A stretch of DNA of 64,000 bases. It comes from Agapetus fuscipes. Its lineage: Eukaryota; Arthropoda; Insecta; Trichoptera; Glossosomatidae. The stretch spans positions 2,609,001 to 2,673,000 of the forward strand of contig OX637332.1 of the NCBI GenBank assembly GCA_951799405.1, read 5' to 3'. A model generated the notes under the pieces. That model searched no databases. It was not told where the DNA came from and saw only the letters and a program-made list of their open reading frames with translations. Of this stretch, positions 18,370-27,789 are shown in pieces. Both the position numbers and the translations under genes were made by a program. Within the stretch, counting starts at the first letter, position 1. The number at the start of each line of letters is the position of its first letter.

Positions 18370-18910
18370 CAGATGTAAGGACAGAAAAAAAGTGGCGGCT
18401 AATCTGTTATGTTGATCTGCATTGTAGGCGGCTTATTCTAATTCATTCATCTATTTTTTAATTTTATGTAATGACTTATAGGTTGGTATGAGGCTGACCA
18501 CCCATACCTTAAAATATGGATCACTTTGCCAATGTCACCCCTGTGTCAGATCTATAATCTATAATCTAAGTTGCAAGGATATATTCATTTAAAGCTCTCA
18601 GATGTTTGCCCACAAACCAACACGTGTAGTTCGCGCTTACAAATGCTGAATGTGTACTTACAAATAAAATCCAAACCACAAATGAACATAAGCCCCACAA
18701 CTTTTGCCGACCTTCCCTGAGATAACATTTACATTTTAGATAATGTCGGCAAGAGTTGTAGGGTTTATGTTAATTTCAGGTTTGGATTTTATTTGTATGT
18801 ACACATTCAGCATTTGTAAACGTGAACTACACGTGTTTGTTTGTGGGTATGCATTTGATATGAGCTTTAAATGTTAATATATCTTTGCAACTTAGATTAT
18901 AGATTATTAT
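18370..18910. mobile_element. LINE-A inverted cluster
   Basis: Plus 18370-18549 (ORF end and UTR), minus 18550-18722 (tail first), plus 18745-18910. The tail of the reversed copy meets the broken end of the plus copy at 18549. Confidence 0.6.
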
Positions 18911-18924
18911 TGAATACGCCCACT

Positions 18925-19110
18925 GAGATTGAGATTTATATTAAATGCATTCCCACAAGCAGACACGCATAATTTCGCGCTTACACATGCTGCATGTGGA
19001 CCTACAATATAAAAAATCCAATCTCAAATGAACATAAGCCCTGCAACTCTTTCCGACCTTCCCTGAAGCAGGGGTGACATTGTCAAAGTGAACCATTTTT
19101 TACAGTATGG
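18925..19110 (-). mobile_element. LINE-A 3' end
   Basis: Reversed unit from GAGATTGAGATTTATATTAA to CAGTATGGGTGG. It abuts an L2/CR1-like fragment. Confidence 0.6.
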
Positions 19111-19112
19111 GT

Positions 19113-19250
19113 GGTTTATACATATTTTCCAAATCCATCTCGCGCAGGTCATCTGGAAGGCTGCTCCATGCAGTTGGAGCAGCCACCTTGAAGGCGCTCT
19201 ATAAGAACGGTTCTCTTTTCTCTTGTGTGGAACTCCAGACGACTGCTTCA
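19113..19250 (-). pseudogene. L2/CR1-like RT C-terminus
   Basis: The minus strand reads S-A-F-K-V-A-A-P-T-A-W-S-S-L-P-D-D-L-R-E, then M-D-L-E-N, the typical 'A-P-x-x-W-N-S-L-P-D-D-L-R' box at the end of L2/CR1/Jockey RT ORFs. Related 3' ends at 24235-24385, 26588-26640, 46140-46225 and 50411-50458. Confidence 0.5.
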
Positions 19251-19288
19251 CGATGCGGCTGACCGTAGTTTTGCCGTCCTATAGTTAT

Positions 19289-19425
19289 ATAGCAGTCGCT
19301 GGAGTTATGTATGTATATCAGACAGACTGCCACCTAAATTAAGGTAGGCAAAGACTGCCGTGTTTTTAAAGAAGCACTAAAGAAAAAGGGCTCTTAAAGT
19401 GAGACACACATAAAAACGGCGCTCT
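19289..19425 (+). repeat. Direct repeat flanking SINE-1, copy 1
   Basis: CAGTCGCTGGAGT ... GACTGCCGTGTTTTTAAAGA ... AAAAACGGCGCTCT recurs at 19760-19895. A SINE-1 lies between. Confidence 0.5.
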
Positions 19426-19449
19426 CTTATCATACGTGATTTAAAACGA

Positions 19450-19759
19450 AAAAAAACGCAACTAAGCTACACATAGTGTAACTTCTTGCCGCTTTATCCC
19501 TGAAGGGGTCGCATGTGGCGAGTTATTTATTTTTACAGGTAAGGGGCCGGCCTTACGTCAACCACTTCAGTTGAAGGGGGGGTTTCCCAGCTCTCGAGGC
19601 GGCAGATACTCATTTCTTGTGATAGCTGAGTAAACCTTGCCGGTATTTTATTCTGGGGTTTGAAATAAACGGGAAATCATTTCTGACACCGTCGGTGAGT
19701 TTCGAACCCGAGCCCACGGCATGGAATGCAAGCACTCTAGCAACTGAGCTATCGACCGG
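19450..19759 (-). mobile_element. SINE-1, reversed
   Basis: GCAACTAAGCTACACATAGT to GAGCTATCGACCGG. B box and A box recognisable. It lies between the two direct repeats. Confidence 0.7.
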
Positions 19760-19895
19760 ACAGTCGCTGGAGTACATCAGGCAAACTACCCCTTAATTGA
19801 TGAAGGCTAAAACTGCCGTGTTTTTAAAGAGGCACTAAAGAAATGGGGCTCTTGAGGTGTGACACACACAAAAACGGCGCTCTTTAATTATGTGT
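19760..19895 (+). repeat. Direct repeat flanking SINE-1, copy 2
   Basis: Second copy of the 19289-19425 sequence, with a few differences and a small deletion. Confidence 0.5.
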
Positions 19896-19896
19896 A

Positions 19897-20128
19897 CTAA
19901 AATCTAAATCTAAATCTAAGCTGCAAGGATATGTATCATTTGAGATTCATACTAAATGCATTCCTACAAGCAGACACGCATAATTTCGCGCTCACACATG
20001 CCGCATGTGGACCTACAATATAAAAACCCAATTCTGAAATGGACATAAGCCCTGCAACTCTTGCCGACCTTCCCTGAAACAGGGGTGACATTGGCAAAGT
20101 GAACCATTTTTTACAGTATGGGGGGTCA
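19897..20128 (-). mobile_element. LINE-A 3' end, GATTTA tail
   Basis: Reversed unit from TAAATCTAAATCTAAGC to CAGTATGGGGGG. The extreme start is missing. Confidence 0.65.
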
Positions 20129-20590
20129 CTATCTTTGCATATTTTGAGTAGAATAGTTTTGAAAACAAAATCAAAGCAAAGCATTTGCTTGACTCTTAGA
20201 AAGAAAAAAAATGGACCTACATAATAATTAAAAATGTCAAAAAAATATTTTCTTAGTAATTCATTTCCCGTTAAAAAGTGATGCATTCATACAAAATAAT
20301 ATTCAGTATGCAGTACGGATTGCAGCTTGAAAATAAACCTTGAAAAAACCGATATGCTACTTCAAGCGAATGTTTCTGTAGAATTAATTGAAATCAAAGT
20401 TACCCTTGTCGCTTGCAGTGCAGCGTCCTTTTTCAATTTGATATTTAAAAAAAACACTGCCCTTCTCTACTCGAATAATGTAAAATCAACCTATGATACC
20501 AATACACTTAAACCTCAACTCCCACCGTAGATATGTATTGTTTCAAAGAGTCATTGGAAAATCGAAATTTAATTCGCAATCTTCATATTT
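20129..20590. other. No gene seen
   Basis: AT-rich. Short frames only, none with recognisable domains or good coding character. Confidence 0.4.
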
Positions 20591-20596
20591 TACTGT

Positions 20597-20850
20597 ACTG
20601 TATTCTGCCGCCGTTCCATTAGAGGTGGCCGGTACCTCCGTTGATGCGTCTCCATTTTTTTCTGTCCTTGCATATCTCTTTCATCTCTTCAGCATTCATC
20701 GCTTTCCTCTCCTACATACTTTTCTCTTATTCTCACTCTGCAGGTTCCATTATTTCGCAATCTCACATATTTGGTCTACCCATTCCTTCCTCAGTTTTTC
20801 TCTTCTACGCTTCCTTCTTTCGTTTCTTCTATGCACTTTCTTTGTTAGTT
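20597..20850 (-). pseudogene. LINE-C ORF end, reversed
   Basis: Minus strand: basic C-terminus with E-I-A-K-W-N-L-Q-S-E-N-K-R-K-V-C, then A-K-D-R-K-K-W-R-R-I, and the end GGTACCGGCCACCTCTAATG. Tail (TACAG)-like at about 20590. Homologous to 57893-58100; frame broken. Confidence 0.55.
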
Positions 20851-20859
20851 GTTCCGCAA

Positions 20860-21035
20860 GAAGTGAGTAAAAATCCTCAGGAGCTCAGAAGCTTTCACTT
20901 CAACTGAAGTGAGTGGCGTTAGGCCAGCCCCCTTAACTGTAAAAATAAATAGGTTCCAATCCAATGCAACATGCGACCCCTTCGGGGAGAACGCGGCATG
21001 AAGTTACACTAAATGTGTAGCTTAGTTGAGTTTTT
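20860..21035 (+). mobile_element. SINE-1 3' half
   Basis: AAGTGAGTAAAAATCCTCAG, CTTCAACTGAAGTGAGTGGC, TGTGTAGCTTAGTTGAGTT. The head is missing. Confidence 0.6.
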
Positions 21036-21082
21036 TTTGGAAGTAGATTGTGATGAGTAGTATTATATTAAGATGAACCGCT

Positions 21083-21335
21083 CCTTGACTGATAGGTTGG
21101 TACGAGGCTGACCACCCGTGCTGTAAAAATCGGTTCACTTTTGCCAATGCCACCCCGGTTCAGGGAACGGCGGCAGGAGTTGCAAGGTTTATGTCCATGT
21201 GAGGTTTTCTTTATTTGTATGCACACATGCAGAATGTGTAGGCGCGAACCTACATGTGCCTGTCTGTAGGCATGCATTTCATATGAGCCTTAAATGCTTA
21301 CATATCCTTGCAGCTTAGATTATAGATTATAGATT
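21083..21335 (+). mobile_element. LINE-A 3' end (GGTTCAGGGAACGG subfamily)
   Basis: TCCTTGACTGATAGGTTGGT to (GATTATA)n. The cleanest copy of this subfamily. Confidence 0.7.
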
Positions 21336-21695
21336 ATGGAACCGTCAAATTATGTTAATTGTAAGTGTGTGAGGGTTTTTCTTACTTACGAGTATTTAAT
21401 AAGATCTTCAATGGACAATGAGGTGTTTGTTTACAAGTTGCTTCAATTTCAATACCGCTTTTATTTGATTTCTTCATCACAGACTAGAAGGATTTATTCA
21501 GTTCACTTCACAAGCGAAAGTACCCACTGACCGATGAACGACACAATGTTTAATACGACAACCACATTAAATGTTTACTTTATTCGTTTCACAATTACAA
21601 TAACAACAAAACACAATAAATTTTTTCTACTCCCATTTGGTAATTTACTAATTACAAAACGGCTAACGCAATCACAATGCCATACATTTCTACAC

Positions 21696-21725
21696 CCGTT
21701 GCATAATGTTACATTATGCAACCGG
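21696..21725. repeat. Short perfect hairpin
   Basis: GTTGCATAATGT and ACATTATGCAAC with one base between, extended by CCG/CGG. A possible cruciform; function unknown. Confidence 0.4.
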
Positions 21726-21739
21726 TAACCGTGTTAAAA

Positions 21740-21900
21740 TGAACATGTGCGCATGCGCATTGTCAGAATTGGAACCATTTTTTAATTTCAAATGTCAACC
21801 TTGTATGGGGGTATGAAGACCTGTCAATCCAAGATGGCCGCAAGCGATCAGCTGATTAGGCTTCATACAATATTAGTGATATTCGGTAGGTAGGAATTAC
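21740..21900. promoter_or_regulatory. Promoter-like cluster: NRF1-type and YY1-type sites
   Basis: TGCGCATGCGCA (21748-21759) is a perfect NRF1-type palindrome. CCAAGATGGCCGC (21831-21843) matches a YY1/Pho-type site. The pairing is typical of animal housekeeping promoters. The region is not an obvious repeat. No first exon could be recognised nearby on either strand. Confidence 0.3.
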
Positions 21901-22125
21901 CGTGGTGATGAGACTTTCAGCCCTGTTCAGATGAAAATAAATAAGTATATTTTATGTGTAGAGTCAAATAAAAATTGTTAATAGTGCTAAAATTTATCGA
22001 ATTTATTTATCGGATTGCTCCAAATAAAGCTTTCCTTTTTTCAATGGAAAATAAAAGGCTTGAAAGGAAAACAATACAAAAAATTTCACCGCAAACAATA
22101 AACAAACTCAAAAAGTTACTTGGTT

Positions 22126-22346
22126 AATAGGTGAGTATGAGGTTGATCACCTATGCTGTACAAATTTGGTTCACATGCCAATACAACTGCAGGGCATATG
22201 TTTATTTGAGTTTTGGGTTTGAATGTTTAAGCTTATATGCAGGATGTAAAAGCGCGACCTTATACATATGTGTCGGCTTGTGGGCATGAATTCAATATGA
22301 AACCTAAATATAATTTATTTTTACAACTTAGGTTAGATTAGATAAT
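22126..22346 (+). mobile_element. Diverged LINE-A 3' end
   Basis: GGTTAATAGGTGAGTATGAG to CTTAGGTTAGATTAGAT. Many substitutions and a central deletion. Confidence 0.55.
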
Positions 22347-22473
22347 CGAAGGGAATGATAAATCACACGTTTTGACAAAGGTAAGGTTTTAATTACTTCA
22401 AATGGACGAGTACATTAAAATGACTATTATTCACTATTTTGTTAATTCTCTCATGGTCGTAGAAAAAGTATTG

Positions 22474-22594
22474 TATGCCACTGCACGTAATTAGTCTTTG
22501 TAACACTCGTGCTTTCTATTGTGCCATTCGGCTGCGCCTCATGGCACAAACTAGCACTCGTGTTAAAAAGACTATCATTACTTGGCAGTGGCAT
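22474..22594. mobile_element. Fold-back MITE
   Basis: TATGCCACTGC and GCAGTGGCATA terminate a 121-bp palindrome whose arms also pair AACACTCGTGC/GCACTCGTGTT and TTGTGCCAT/ATGGCACAA. No ORF. Confidence 0.5.
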
Positions 22595-22599
22595 AAATA

Positions 22600-23038
22600 A
22601 CTATTATAATCACAATTTACACCAGCTTGTGGCTCTCTAGCCAGGGAAGCTTCTTCTCTTTTTCGCATTCTTTTGTTTTCCTTTTTTCATTCAATTAAAA
22701 TATAGGAATATTCCATTCCACTAAACAAACAAATTCATCTCGTTACAAGTGGTTTATGAGGATAGAAAAAAATATCTGGCGATGTCACAAGGTTTGTGAG
22801 AACAAAAATATTTTAGTATTTGAAAGTAAAAGGAATGAAACGCACCGGAAGCAGAAAACCCAATAAAATAGATTTGCTTTTTAAATGTAAGATTTGAAAT
22901 ACGTACGATTTACGAAATCCAAAGCAAACGATTGCAAGCACGACATGTGAGGCACTCCTATGTTATTTTTTTTATTGGAATATCAATCCTTGTTTTGCAT
23001 TTGAAGGGCGGTACGTGAAACGATGCCTTTTACAAGAG
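22600..23038. other. No gene seen
   Basis: AT-rich and free of recognised repeats on both strands. Confidence 0.4.
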
Positions 23039-23041
23039 CAT

Positions 23042-23130
23042 TCATGACTCTGGATGAAATGAAAGAAGTATGCAAGGACAGGAAGAAGTGGCGGCTAATC
23101 TGCAATGTTGATTTCTAATTACAGATTTTA
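23042..23130 (+). mobile_element. LINE-A ORF end fragment
   Basis: M-T-L-D-E-M-K-E-V-C-K-D-R-K-K-W-R-L-I-C-N is open. It joins PLE-like sequence at about 23120. Confidence 0.55.
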
Positions 23131-23690
23131 AATTATTTAAAATAAAATTATTTTTTCTTAAACGTAGTTTAATTTTCACAACAATATTTTATATCTCGAG
23201 CACTTTCGACCATCAATATTCAGGTCATTATCAAGAGTGATGTATGTCAAATTAAAATTATTAAGAACAAACCATAGATCAAAATTATATAAATGCAAAT
23301 AAATAGGTAGGTATAGGTACAATAAAGATGAACTTAATTTAAATTAAATATAACAGTCCAAATTTAAAAAAATTAAAAGAAATAAAACAAAATAATTATA
23401 ATGAATTAATTCAAACATCCGAGGGTCAAAAATAAAATGTTTAAAGCACAAATAAAATTATTGAGTCAACACAAAAAGACAAATAATAATAATAACAGCA
23501 AAATGTCAAAGAATAAAAGTAAAATTAAAGGGGTTGGGCTATGGCGGATTGCGGAAAGGAGATATAAAATATTGTTGTGAAAATTAAACTACGTTTAAGA
23601 AAAAAGAATTTTATTTTAAATAAAATGAATTTTCACTGTGTGAATACCCAAACCCTACAAAATCTAATTTTAAATTATGATTACGGTCGT
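23131..23690. mobile_element. PLE-like locus with inverted ends
   Basis: The left end repeats the arm of the hairpin at 1817-2006. The right end (about 23565-23650) is its inverted terminal part, followed by ATG at 23629 opening M-N-F-H-C-V-N-T-Q-T-L-Q-N. About 200 bp between are A-rich and lack any RT ORF, so this is a deletion derivative. The motif at 23198-23234 (minus) is degenerate (TTGATAA). Confidence 0.5.
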
Positions 23691-23694
23691 TAGA

Positions 23695-23865
23695 CATTTT
23701 AAAGAATGAAAAAATGGATTTTACTGACCGTGCAAAAGAGAAGAACGATTTTCTCTACGTTTCGTCGGAGTCATATCCGACGTCCTCAGGAGACGTATGT
23801 CCTCTATAAGGAGGAAAAAATCGTTCTTCTCTTTCCACGGTAAGTAACATCCGTTTTTTCATTAC
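23695..23865 (-). mobile_element. PLE-like fold-back, second family
   Basis: AAAAAATGGATTTTACTGAC and its inverted form GGTAAGTAACATCCGTTTTT bracket an inverted GAGAAGAACGAT. The motif at 23755-23789 is conserved. Confidence 0.5.
23755..23789 (-). ncRNA. Hammerhead-like motif (PLE)
   Basis: CTGAGGA, C, stem GTCGG/CCGAC, GAA, ACGT, A. Nearly identical to 11365-11399. Confidence 0.45.
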
Positions 23866-24150
23866 AAATGAAGTGTGTATTGTTGTTGTTTTTCTGTCAG
23901 TTGAGCTTGACGAGGCGATTTTACAAGTAGATTAAATTTAATTTTGCAAATTCTTCCACACCAGCTCCTCGTGTCTTGCCGTTGTTCCGCATTGTTGATA
24001 AGAGTTGATGATGCTGCCTGGCAGAGTTGATGACATAATGGGCTTGCAATGCGAAGGCAGCAACTAATGGGCCTCCGTCGGCTCCACGACAAATCGGTCA
24101 CAGGCAACCCGCCCACAGCCAGCTAGGTCATAGGCAAATCGGTCACACGA

Positions 24151-24385
24151 TAGTTCGTCCAGTTAACACTTCCGACTCGTAAATGGAAGGTTATAGGTTA
24201 GAATCCCGGCGAAGCACAACAAATATACCATATACAGATGACCTGCGCGAAATGGCTCTGAAGAGTACTTTTAGAAAGGGGTTGAAGACCCAGCTGTTCG
24301 CGCCCTCATATGAGCAAGCGCCTTTGGGATGACCAAGAGTCATGAAAAGGCGCTATAAAAAGATTTTATTATTATTATTATTATG
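24151..24385 (+). mobile_element. SINE-2-like head joined to L2/CR1-like LINE tail
   Basis: 24155-24235 is a tRNA-like head (ACTCGTAAATGGAAGGTTAT, TAGAATCCCGGCGAAGCAC). From 24235 the sequence reads D-D-L-R-E-M-A-L-K-S-T-F-R-K-G-L-K-T-Q-L, then a stop, AAGGCGCTATAAAAAG and a (TTA)n tail. This is either a SINE that borrowed an L2/CR1-like LINE 3' end or two abutting insertions. Confidence 0.5.
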
Positions 24386-24409
24386 TATATTTTCAAATAA
24401 GCTCTTCTT

Positions 24410-24636
24410 TCTGTAAAAATATGGTTCACTGTCACCACTCCCAGTGCCACTGTGCCTATGTCATCTCTTTTTCAGGGAAGGTTGTCAAAAGTTTGTAGAG
24501 TTGTAAGAGAGTGCTTATGTTCATTTGAGTTTTGGGTTTTCATAGTGTAGGTCCACATACGGCCTGTGTAAGCACGAACTTATTCGTGTTTGCTTATGGG
24601 AATGCATTTAATATCTTTGTAACTTAGATTAGATGA
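24410..24636 (+). mobile_element. LINE-A 3' end, diverged
   Basis: Contains a local duplication near CACTGTCACCACTCCCAGTG, then TTCAGGGAAGG and TTAGATTAGATG. Confidence 0.55.
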
Positions 24637-24777
24637 AAATACTACATTTATTCATATTTGCAAGGACAGATGTGACTGTGGACGAGGTATCTCTGACTGA
24701 AATGTCGTTGACAGAATAGTCGTGTGCACAATTAGTCATGAGACTGATTTCTCCATGGACGAGTTATTTTTGAACAA

Positions 24778-24966
24778 TTGGTTGTGGCACGGTCTCCGTC
24801 TAATGGTTCCTGGCATCAGAGAGTCCAGGAAGCTGCCGGTAGACCGCCCGACGTCTGTTTCCAATTATGCAAAGACCTACGCACTCTGAGACGCGCTGGT
24901 GATGACCGTCTTCCTACTCTTGAGGAGTTGGATGGAGAGGAAATTGCGTCATGGCCATACTCATAG
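24778..24966 (+). pseudogene. Unrecognised 62-codon frame, GC-rich
   Basis: Frame 24778-24966 is more GC-rich than its surroundings and reads plausibly (R-P-P-D-V-C-F-Q-L-C-K-D-L-R-T-L, L-E-E-L-D-G-E-E). I recognise no domain. Possibly a remnant of an element ORF or processed exon. Its complement is also open, so coding is uncertain. Confidence 0.2.
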
Positions 24967-25084
24967 CCTTGCCACTGACAATGAATATTGTGTAATACAA
25001 TCAGTCGCACTATCTACATATAGTCTGAGTGGAAAATATATCGACGGTTAAAAGGAAGTACAAAGCGACAAAAACTAAATGACA

Positions 25085-25318
25085 TGATCGACATGAACAT
25101 TCAAAGCTCAAATCAAATGCATGCCCACAAACAAGCGCGTGTAAATTCATGCTTACAAATGCTAAATGTGTACTTACATATTAAAATACAAACCTTAAAT
25201 GTACATAAACCCTGCAACTTTTGCCGACCTTCTCTGGAACCGGGGTGGCATTGGCAAGGTGAATCATTATTTACAGTACGGGTGGTCAGCCTAATACCAA
25301 CCTATAAGTCAAGGAATC
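25085..25318 (-). mobile_element. LINE-A 3' end
   Basis: Reversed, from TTCAAAGCTCAAATCAAATG to CCTATAAGTCAAGGA. Confidence 0.6.
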
Positions 25319-25439
25319 ACACCAAGAAATTTGACAATCATGCATTAAATGGCGGTTGATCCGCAATGTTGGCGGCTAAGGATCATAAACTAACCTTCAT
25401 ACAAACCTATAAGTCAGAGTAACTAATTATTGATTAAAA

Positions 25440-25810
25440 TAAAATTAATATAATTATGAAAATAAAGCAGTGTTTTAAATATTGGGCCTATTGCACCAAA
25501 CTCCAATCAGACGAAAATCAAAATTAAGTGTGATTTCTCCCTTTCAAATCAAACAATTGATTGCATATACGTAGGTCAGCTGATGTGAATCATATTTCCT
25601 GTTCAAATTCCATCACATTTTTACCAACTTTTGAGAAATATTAAACCGAGGTCCTTACCAGAACTAAGCAATCAAATTTGATGTTTCAATCAAATATTGA
25701 TTGGAGGTTGGTGCAACAGGCCCGAATTTTCAAAGTTCTACAAAGTTTAATAGAATTCAATCAATATGAATTTTCACAGTGTTAAAACAAAAACCATACA
25801 AAATATAAAC
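25440..25810 (+). mobile_element. PLE-like piece split by MITE M2
   Basis: ATTATGAAAATAAAGCAGTG (about 25453) continues after the MITE at 25732 (GAATTTTCAAAG) to ATG at 25772 opening M-N-F-H-S-V-K-T-K-T-I-Q-N. Confidence 0.45.
25484..25731. mobile_element. MITE M2, uninterrupted
   Basis: GGGCCTATTGCACCAAACTC at left and GAGGTTGGTGCAACAGGCCC at right. 248 bp, no ORF. Intact counterpart of the copy split by LINE-A at 11806-12296. Confidence 0.6.
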
Positions 25811-25990
25811 ACATATATCTGGAGTCCGATCTACGCGGAAAAGTTTGCAGGAAACTGAGAGCCTGTTCTTTTAATTTAAAATCAGCTGTTTTTCCACCCT
25901 CATCAGCTCGCTCCCGCCCTCCCGTGTTTAATCGGATTCCGACGAGGACAACAAACAATGGACATTATTAACATGGATCTAGTCCGTAAC

Positions 25991-26330
25991 ATGGATAGTC
26001 CGGTCGATAGCTTAGTTGGTAGAGTGCTTGCATTCCATGCCGTGAGCTCGGGTTCGAATCCCGCCGAGGCGAGGGTGTCAGAAATGATTTCCCGTTTCGG
26101 TGTTTATTTCAAACCCCAAAATAAATACCGGCGAGGTTTACTCAGCCTTCACAAGAAATGAGTACCAGCACTCTCGGGAGCTGGGAAACCCCCACTTTAT
26201 CTGAAGTGGTTGGCGTAAGGCCGCCCCCCTTACCTGTAAAAATAAATAGGTTAAACTCGCCACATGCGACCCCCTCGGGGATAATGCGACAAGAAGTTAC
26301 ACTATATGTGTAGCTTAGTTGCGTTATCTA
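25991..26330 (+). mobile_element. SINE-1, full length
   Basis: A box TAGCTTAGTTGGTAGAGTGC, B box GGGTTCGAATCCC, complete body, end GTGTAGCTTAGTTGCGTT. Closest partner: 6424-6746. Confidence 0.75.
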
Positions 26331-26397
26331 ATGCTGAGTATACACACATGCATCAGTGTTTTCTGACGAGATCGCATGTTTCTACGACTGTCTATAG

Positions 26398-26585
26398 TAT
26401 TATATATAATCTATAAGTTGCAAAGATATGTCACATTTAAGATTCATAGGGCATGCGCTCCCATAAGCAGGCACGTATAAATTCGCGCTTACACATGCCG
26501 CATGTGTAATTAAAAAATTAAATTCCAAACCTGAAATGAGCCCTGCAACTTTTGCTGACCGTCCCTGAAACGGGTTGACCTTAGA
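26398..26585 (-). mobile_element. LINE-A 3' end
   Basis: Reversed, from TAATCTATAAGTTGCAAAGA to CCCTGAAACGGGTTGACC. Confidence 0.6.
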
Positions 26586-26587
26586 AT

Positions 26588-26640
26588 AATAACATCACGA
26601 AACGGCGCTGTCAAGAAGTCATCTACTCATCTTCATGATG
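26588..26640 (+). mobile_element. L2/CR1-like LINE tail fragment
   Basis: ACATCACGAAACGGCGCTGT and ATGATGTT resemble the element end found reversed at 46140-46225 and 50411-50458. Confidence 0.4.
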
Positions 26641-26676
26641 TTGTTTTGCAAAACAAAAAGTTTATTGGCTGGCTAG

Positions 26677-26905
26677 CAGTGGCGAAGGGTGCCATACAAG
26701 CCGGTTCCCATCGGCTTACCTTTTAAAATGATGTAACAAAGTAGTTAAAAAATATAGGCATAAAGTAAAAAAATACATTTAAAACCAAAGAAACAATACG
26801 TATTTTTTCCCCATTGAAACCATGCAGTCTACTTTATTATCATTTTTGCCTCATTTTAAACGGGAAACCGATGGGAATCGGCTTGTATGGCACCCTTCGC
26901 CACTG
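26677..26905. mobile_element. hAT-like MITE with 8-bp duplication
   Basis: TIRs begin CAGTGGCGAAGGGTGCCATA and match for about 40-60 bp with few mismatches. CTGGCTAG (26669-26676) and CTGGCTAA (26906-26913) are a one-mismatch 8-bp target duplication, as expected for hAT. No transposase; 229 bp. Confidence 0.7.
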
Positions 26906-26914
26906 CTGGCTAAT

Positions 26915-27175
26915 CGGTGTTATGGCCGAGGGGGTCAAGAGGGCTGATCTTTCTAGCGCGTTTGGAATAGAACAACGTTGGTTCGATCCCCGCCTGGGTC
27001 ATTTGACCATAACTTTTACCCTGGTTTAACTAATGTTATTGGGTAGTTATTAATTAATAATTCATTAAAATACACAATAATGAATTATTAATTGATGATA
27101 TTAATACCTGTTTTTGGCCAGGCGGAATAGGTTGGTGAATTGCATTCCTCTTCACAAATCCATTAAAAAAAACAT
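26915..27175 (+). mobile_element. SINE-3, full length
   Basis: The head resembles a long-variable-arm (Ser/Leu-like) tRNA: ATGGCCGAGGGGGTCAAGAG and B box GTTGGTTCGATCCC. Body ACCCTGGTTTAACTAATG, TTAATTAATAATTCATT, GGCGGAATAGGTTGGTGAAT. Ends CACAAATCCATTAAAAAAAA. Confidence 0.7.
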
Positions 27176-27292
27176 ATAAAGGAGAGACCACTAACATACG
27201 AGTATGCTCTAATTGATTACTGAGAACATAGTCTCATAGACCTGAGGCGTTTTACAGTCGACAAAATTTCATAGCTTCCGTTCCAACTTCGT

Positions 27293-27560
27293 TGTCTTGT
27301 CTTGTATCCTGCCATCACTCCTCTAGGGGTGGCCGGTACCTCCACACAAGTGCCTCCACTTGACTCTGTCCTTGCATACTTCTTTCATCTCATCTAGTTT
27401 CATCATTCTTTTCAAGCTCTTCTCTTGTTTCCACTCTGTAAATTCCATTCATTCGCAATCTCACTTATCTGATCAATGCATTCTTTCCTAGGTCTTTCCT
27501 TTCCACGCTTACCTGTTACATTTGTTACATCTGTTACACTCGATGATGATATTATGAATT
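27293..27560 (-). pseudogene. LINE-C ORF end, reversed
   Basis: Minus strand gives G-K-R-G-K-E-R-P-R-K-E-C-I-D-Q-I-S-E-I-A, then E-W-N-L-Q-S-G-N-K-R-R-A, later K-D-R-V-K-W-R, and the GGTACCGGCCACCCCTAGAG end. Frame broken; tail (CAAGA)-like. Confidence 0.55.
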
Positions 27561-27789
27561 CCACTTTGGCTAGTTTTGAATGAATCACATAAGTTTTTGG
27601 CATTCCAAATGTCAGCTGCCGGATTATTTAATTATAGACCATACAAGACAGACAAGACTCTGCAAAAGCGTCACACTCTGGATGCGGGCCAAGACGGTCT
27701 TATATAGGTAAAATATCATTATTGTCATGAGCTATGTGTGTTAACATTTCGAGCATACAAATTACTATAGAAAGTAAAGTGAAAATTAA

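Noticed and set aside
21336..21530. Host exon starting at 21336 with a GTAAGT donor shortly after
   Set aside because: The ATG abuts a LINE-A tail and the nine codons before the donor give nothing recognisable. GTAAGT alone is not enough.
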